64,000 nt of DNA, from positions 15,639,305-15,703,304 of the forward strand of contig CM022667.1 of assembly GCA_012295275.1 (NCBI GenBank). The letters are read 5' to 3'. Shown in pieces: positions 60,790 to 64,000 of the stretch (positions are counted from its first letter, which is position 1; each line of letters starts with the position of its first letter). The translations under genes were made by a program, and so were the position numbers. The DNA is from Chrysomallon squamiferum (Eukaryota > Mollusca > Gastropoda > Neomphalida > Peltospiridae). Under the pieces are notes generated by a model. That model searched no databases. It was not told the origin of the DNA and worked only from the letters and a program-made list of their open reading frames with translations.

Positions 60790-60843
<54 letters not shown>
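60685..60843. repeat. Two (TA)n tracts
   Basis: TA units at 60686-60708 and 60776-60843, the second with one AA interruption. Confidence 0.95.
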
Positions 60844-60845
<2 letters not shown>

Positions 60846-61190
60846 CCAGTCCCGTAGCATTCTTCATTTACTAGAAAGGAATCAACTGCATGTTGAACAG
60901 GCTAGAACGGGATATTGATAAATAGGATTAAAAAATAAATAAATAAATAATAAAAACCTTATCTTTCAAGCTAACATCCAGTAACCCCGAGCTAAGACAG
61001 CTCCTAATAAAACATTAACATAATTAAACCTTAAGTCTGAATTAAAATAATAAAATAAAAAATAATCATTTTCAGAACCTAGGGGTGTTTTAACAAAAAT
61101 AAAATCTATGACTACTAAGTCATTCTTTGAAAACACCCATTGATTTTTTTTTTTTTTTTTTTTTTTTTCTTTTTCACTACGCCATTAAAC

Positions 61191-61445
61191 ATGGAATCTG
61201 GTAACCAAAACTGTACACAGTGTTGGCAAATCAATCAATCAAGCCTTTTTTCCCGTCAGCGCCTTCTCGCGGAAGCCGTGCTCGCTCGCGATGGTCGCGT
61301 GCCAAACCGTGCACGAGCGTATCAGAAGTCGGAGGAGAGTTTATTGCTGCAGGCAATAAAATTCTGGCTCTGCTCGCGATCCTGTAACTCTACCAGCGAA
61401 AAGCACACTACAATTTCCACATTAACAACCCGAGCGTGCTTCTAG
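61191..61445 (+). other. Unassigned open reading frame, 84 codons, in a CpG-rich block
   Basis: The ATG sits in a favourable context (AAACATGG). The frame has balanced, charged composition, including RQRLLAEAVLARDGRV around residues 24-39, and a few cysteines. It spans the most CpG-dense part of the window (CTCGCGGAAGCCGTG, GCTCGCTCGCGATGG), which also looks like a promoter or conserved element. I recognise no family, and no poly(A) signal or donor is evident. Confidence 0.2.
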
Positions 61446-61451
61446 GCTTTC

Positions 61452-61812
61452 ATTTTTATTTTTATTTTTATTTTTTATTTTTTGCCCAACTTGTTAACTG
61501 TGGTCGGAGCGAAAATGGAAAAAGAACCGAGTTTCTTAAAACATCGACCTTTTCGGTCGAACTCTGTTAATAAGCTCGAGCCTTCCACCAGTTATTTTTG
61601 TTGTTGCAGGTTTTTTTTTTTTTTTTTTTTTTATTTTGTTATACATATAATTATATCATCATCTTTTTTTCCTTGTCATTTCTAACTTTTTATTTTTTAT
61701 TATTTTATTTTATTATTTATTTATTTATTTATTTTATTTTATTTTTATTATTTATTTATTTATTTATTTATTTATTATAATAATTATTATTTTTATTATT
61801 ATTATTATTTTT
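61452..61812. repeat. T-rich and (TTTA)n tracts
   Basis: (TTTTA)n near 61455-61482, a T-run at 61611-61632 and TTTA/TTA units from 61700 to 61812. Confidence 0.85.
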
Positions 61813-61849
61813 CTGCCATCTCTTGCCTGTATCCAACCTAATTCCATCA

Positions 61850-62340
61850 ACGGAAGTAAATCTTCACCGAGACCCCGAGGGCAAGGCAAGTACATTACTC
61901 CGATAATCCGACCTCAGAATTCAGAGCACCGACGGATTGTATCCCGAGATTTGCGAGCTTTAAGATTGTACAGAAGCAAACAGTCTTTGACCGTCTTCAA
62001 ACACAAGAAAATTGAAATTGCCAAGTAACGGGCAAGCTGCAGTGTTTGGATTTTCTATTAATTATCGTCTGCATTTTTACCAGCAGCGGGAATTTTCTCG
62101 CGCGCTCCGCGTGCCAATCAGTTTGTGTCGTCTGCAAAACGTATGCACGCCATGACGTGTGCGTGTGCACGAGATGGGTAAAAATCGTGTGACGCCGAGC
62201 AATAATTTACGTAAAAGAACATTTTCTTTCGCCCGTAAAACAGCTGGTTAGCGATAATTAACGATACGCTGCTTGCTACCCCAGCATGCAACGTTTGCTA
62301 AAGTTAGTGTTAATTTTGCATACCAACCGAAGTAACATGA
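61850..62340. other. Complex CpG-rich block, candidate conserved regulatory element
   Basis: About 490 bp without simple repeats. It contains TATTAATTATCG and GATAATTAACGAT (homeodomain-type), AACAGCTGGTT (palindromic E-box, 62239-62249), GGGAATTTTC (NF-kB-like, near 62089) and a CpG run TCTCGCGCGCTCCGCGTGCC. Dense motifs in otherwise AT-rich DNA suggest an enhancer; this is inference. Confidence 0.35.
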
Positions 62341-63057
62341 CAGGGGAGAGAGAAAAAACAAAACATAAAAATGATAGATGCTACAGGAATGTTGCCACGA
62401 GTTAAACACTGATATTATGGTAATGGGGCTACATAATTTACGTTATCTCAACGTCCAGTTCTCTGTTTGTAATGCACTTCGCAGATAAACAAATAATAAT
62501 TGACTTTACAATGCGGCTTTTATGAGCTACTTGACTCAGCAGAAACACAGCTTATTGTTCAAAATGAGATACAGTTAAACTGATGTTTGCAGTTGTCAAG
62601 CACTGTTTATAATGCATTTAGTTAATATTAGAAGCTTAAAGTCTAAATATTATTCTTTAATTAATTTTTTTTTTTTAATTATTATTATTGCTTTAAGCAG
62701 AGTGTTACCGAATTTAGAATATTATTCGCGATTTCTCGTCATTCTCAATCCCTAATTCTTTCTTTTTGATCAGCCTTTATCTGTCTATCTGACTATCTAC
62801 CTATCTATATTCTTACTTAATTATAAACTTACGTATCTACCTACCATCCTACTTACTAATTAAGCCACCTACCTACCTATTTACTTATCTGTTTGAATAA
62901 TACATACATAGCTAAATACATTTTTTTTTTTGTTTCGTAGGCAGTTCATTATATAAATTTAATTATTTAAATTTATTTGAGTATGTTAGCTTAATTCATT
63001 CATTCATTTAATTTTGTTTTTGTTTTGACTTCTCATTCCTTTAAGTGAGACAGTAAA

Positions 63058-63216
63058 AGTAAATGATTACTGGATTCTCTTTATGTTGTGTGTTTAGTGA
63101 CTGATGACATAGTAAATGGTTACTGGATTCTCTTTATGTTGTGTGTTTAGTGACTGATGACATAGTAAATGGTTACTGGATTCTCTTTATGTTGTATATT
63201 TAGTGACTGATGACAT
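63058..63216. repeat. 53-bp tandem repeat, three copies
   Basis: Each unit ends GTGACTGATGACAT (at 63110, 63163 and 63216) and begins AGTAAATG. Copies 1 and 2 differ at one base (ATGATTAC versus ATGGTTAC), and copy 3 has a short change (GTATATTT for GTGTGTTT). Confidence 0.95.
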
Positions 63217-64000
63217 TCGTGTCCGAGGAATAATTTTCGGGTTTTAAAACATAAATCTAAAATTTAACATTTAGAAAGGCAATAAATCTGATACATAATG
63301 CACACTGGAATAAAAATTATGCATACAAAAAGTCTGAATAAAAGTTTGGCACGACAGAATGAGAGAAAAAGTATTTATGTTTAATTACCAGCAAACTACC
63401 CATCAATATATTACTTGATAATGTCAAACGAAACAAACCTACCTTAACTCTTAATGCCATCCTTTTAGACTTCGCGTTTAGACACTATATTAAATAATAT
63501 TATTGCTCAGAATAAAATATTATATATTAGTCCTTGCTGATTCAGATAATTTTAATGAAGGGAATTATTTATATGTGGCATAAAATTATCCATTAAAGCT
63601 CGTCTGAAATAATAATAAAGCGACCATCAGATTTATTCAAAATAAAACGAAAAATCCCTCCTAAAGTAAACTTCTTTAAATACCGTATCTTTTCACGGTA
63701 TAATGTTATCAACCGTTTATTGAACAATAAAGGCGCGTGTAGACTTTACGTTTCTAACAAACATTAAGCGGTAAATTCCTCATTTTCATACCCGACTATT
63801 TCGCCTTTTTATTTATACTGATATGCGGACACAGCTAATTATATGCTCAAACTTAATATACATCGATATAGTTATATACGTCGCAGAAATAAAAGTATAC
63901 ATACGTGGCGTCAATATCAACACATACAGACATACACACCACACACACACACGCACTGACACGTACATATATAAAAACACACATGCACATACCTGACAGC
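63217..64000. other. AT-rich right edge
   Basis: No supported gene. A small hairpin, ATACCGT/ACGGTAT, lies near 63680-63701. Short (CA)n occurs near 63941-63952. Sequence continues past the edge. Confidence 0.45.

Noticed and set aside
63058-63216. CRISPR-like array
   Set aside because: The units are contiguous tandem copies without unique spacers, in eukaryotic DNA.
63443-63460. First coding exon on the minus strand (ATG, six codons, then GTAGGT)
   Set aside because: A six-codon match with a weak donor is expected by chance, and it lies 60 kb from the only supported exon.

Overview
The window reads as an animal nuclear genome segment, most likely from a cephalopod mollusc (octopus-like). 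It is AT-rich and has no bacterial gene organisation. It is saturated with long (CT)n/(GA)n, (AC)n, (TTA)n and (TTTA)n microsatellites, poly(A)/poly(T) runs and decayed minisatellites, and splice-type signals are rare and far apart. The species assignment is inference from texture, not from a diagnostic gene.

The only coding sequence I can defend is one small internal exon on the minus strand (1683-1771, 89 bp). It has good splice sites on both sides and encodes a cysteine-rich peptide containing CCPG, like the C-terminal end of an EMI domain. The rest of that gene is not visible: its 3' exons would lie left of the window and its 5' exons elsewhere. Two possible minus-strand first exons, each ending in a good donor, lie at about 20.06-20.29 kb (with an initiator-like TCAGTC) and 27.87-28.01 kb (with a TATA box). 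A third, weaker donor is at 7380. They could be alternative 5' ends of the same gene or noncoding transcripts; the sequence alone cannot decide. Five open reading frames of 71-101 codons outside repeats (40.9, 42.3, 47.3, 52.1 and 61.2 kb) are listed as low-confidence candidates.

Layout: 0-7 kb is intronic AT-rich DNA with the exon, a possible hAT-type transposon terminus and a clear 243-bp nonautonomous hAT element with an 8-bp target duplication. 7-16 kb holds promoter-like and CpG-containing islands, an inverted repeat around a (GT)n tract and a bZIP-site cluster. 16.37-17.26 kb is a 36-bp minisatellite that is open in one frame on each strand. 20-20.7 kb is a CpG-bearing block with a degenerate ~55-bp repeat. 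24-28 kb is extremely AT-rich with trinucleotide repeats and a 77-bp triplication. 28-63 kb alternates long microsatellites with islands of complex, CpG-containing DNA that look like conserved regulatory elements, most notably 29.2-29.7, 42.1-42.6, 47.3-48.4, 57.5-58.0 and 61.2-62.3 kb.

Main observations: several ancient degenerate minisatellites not obvious as simple repeats, three diverged copies of a local duplication at 33-35 kb, an apparent excess of the palindrome TGACGTCA (six copies), and regularly spaced TTCG clusters. Nothing in the window is a demonstrably new molecular system. The strongest candidates for follow-up are the dual-strand-open minisatellite, the hAT element and the repeat/first-exon block at 20 kb.
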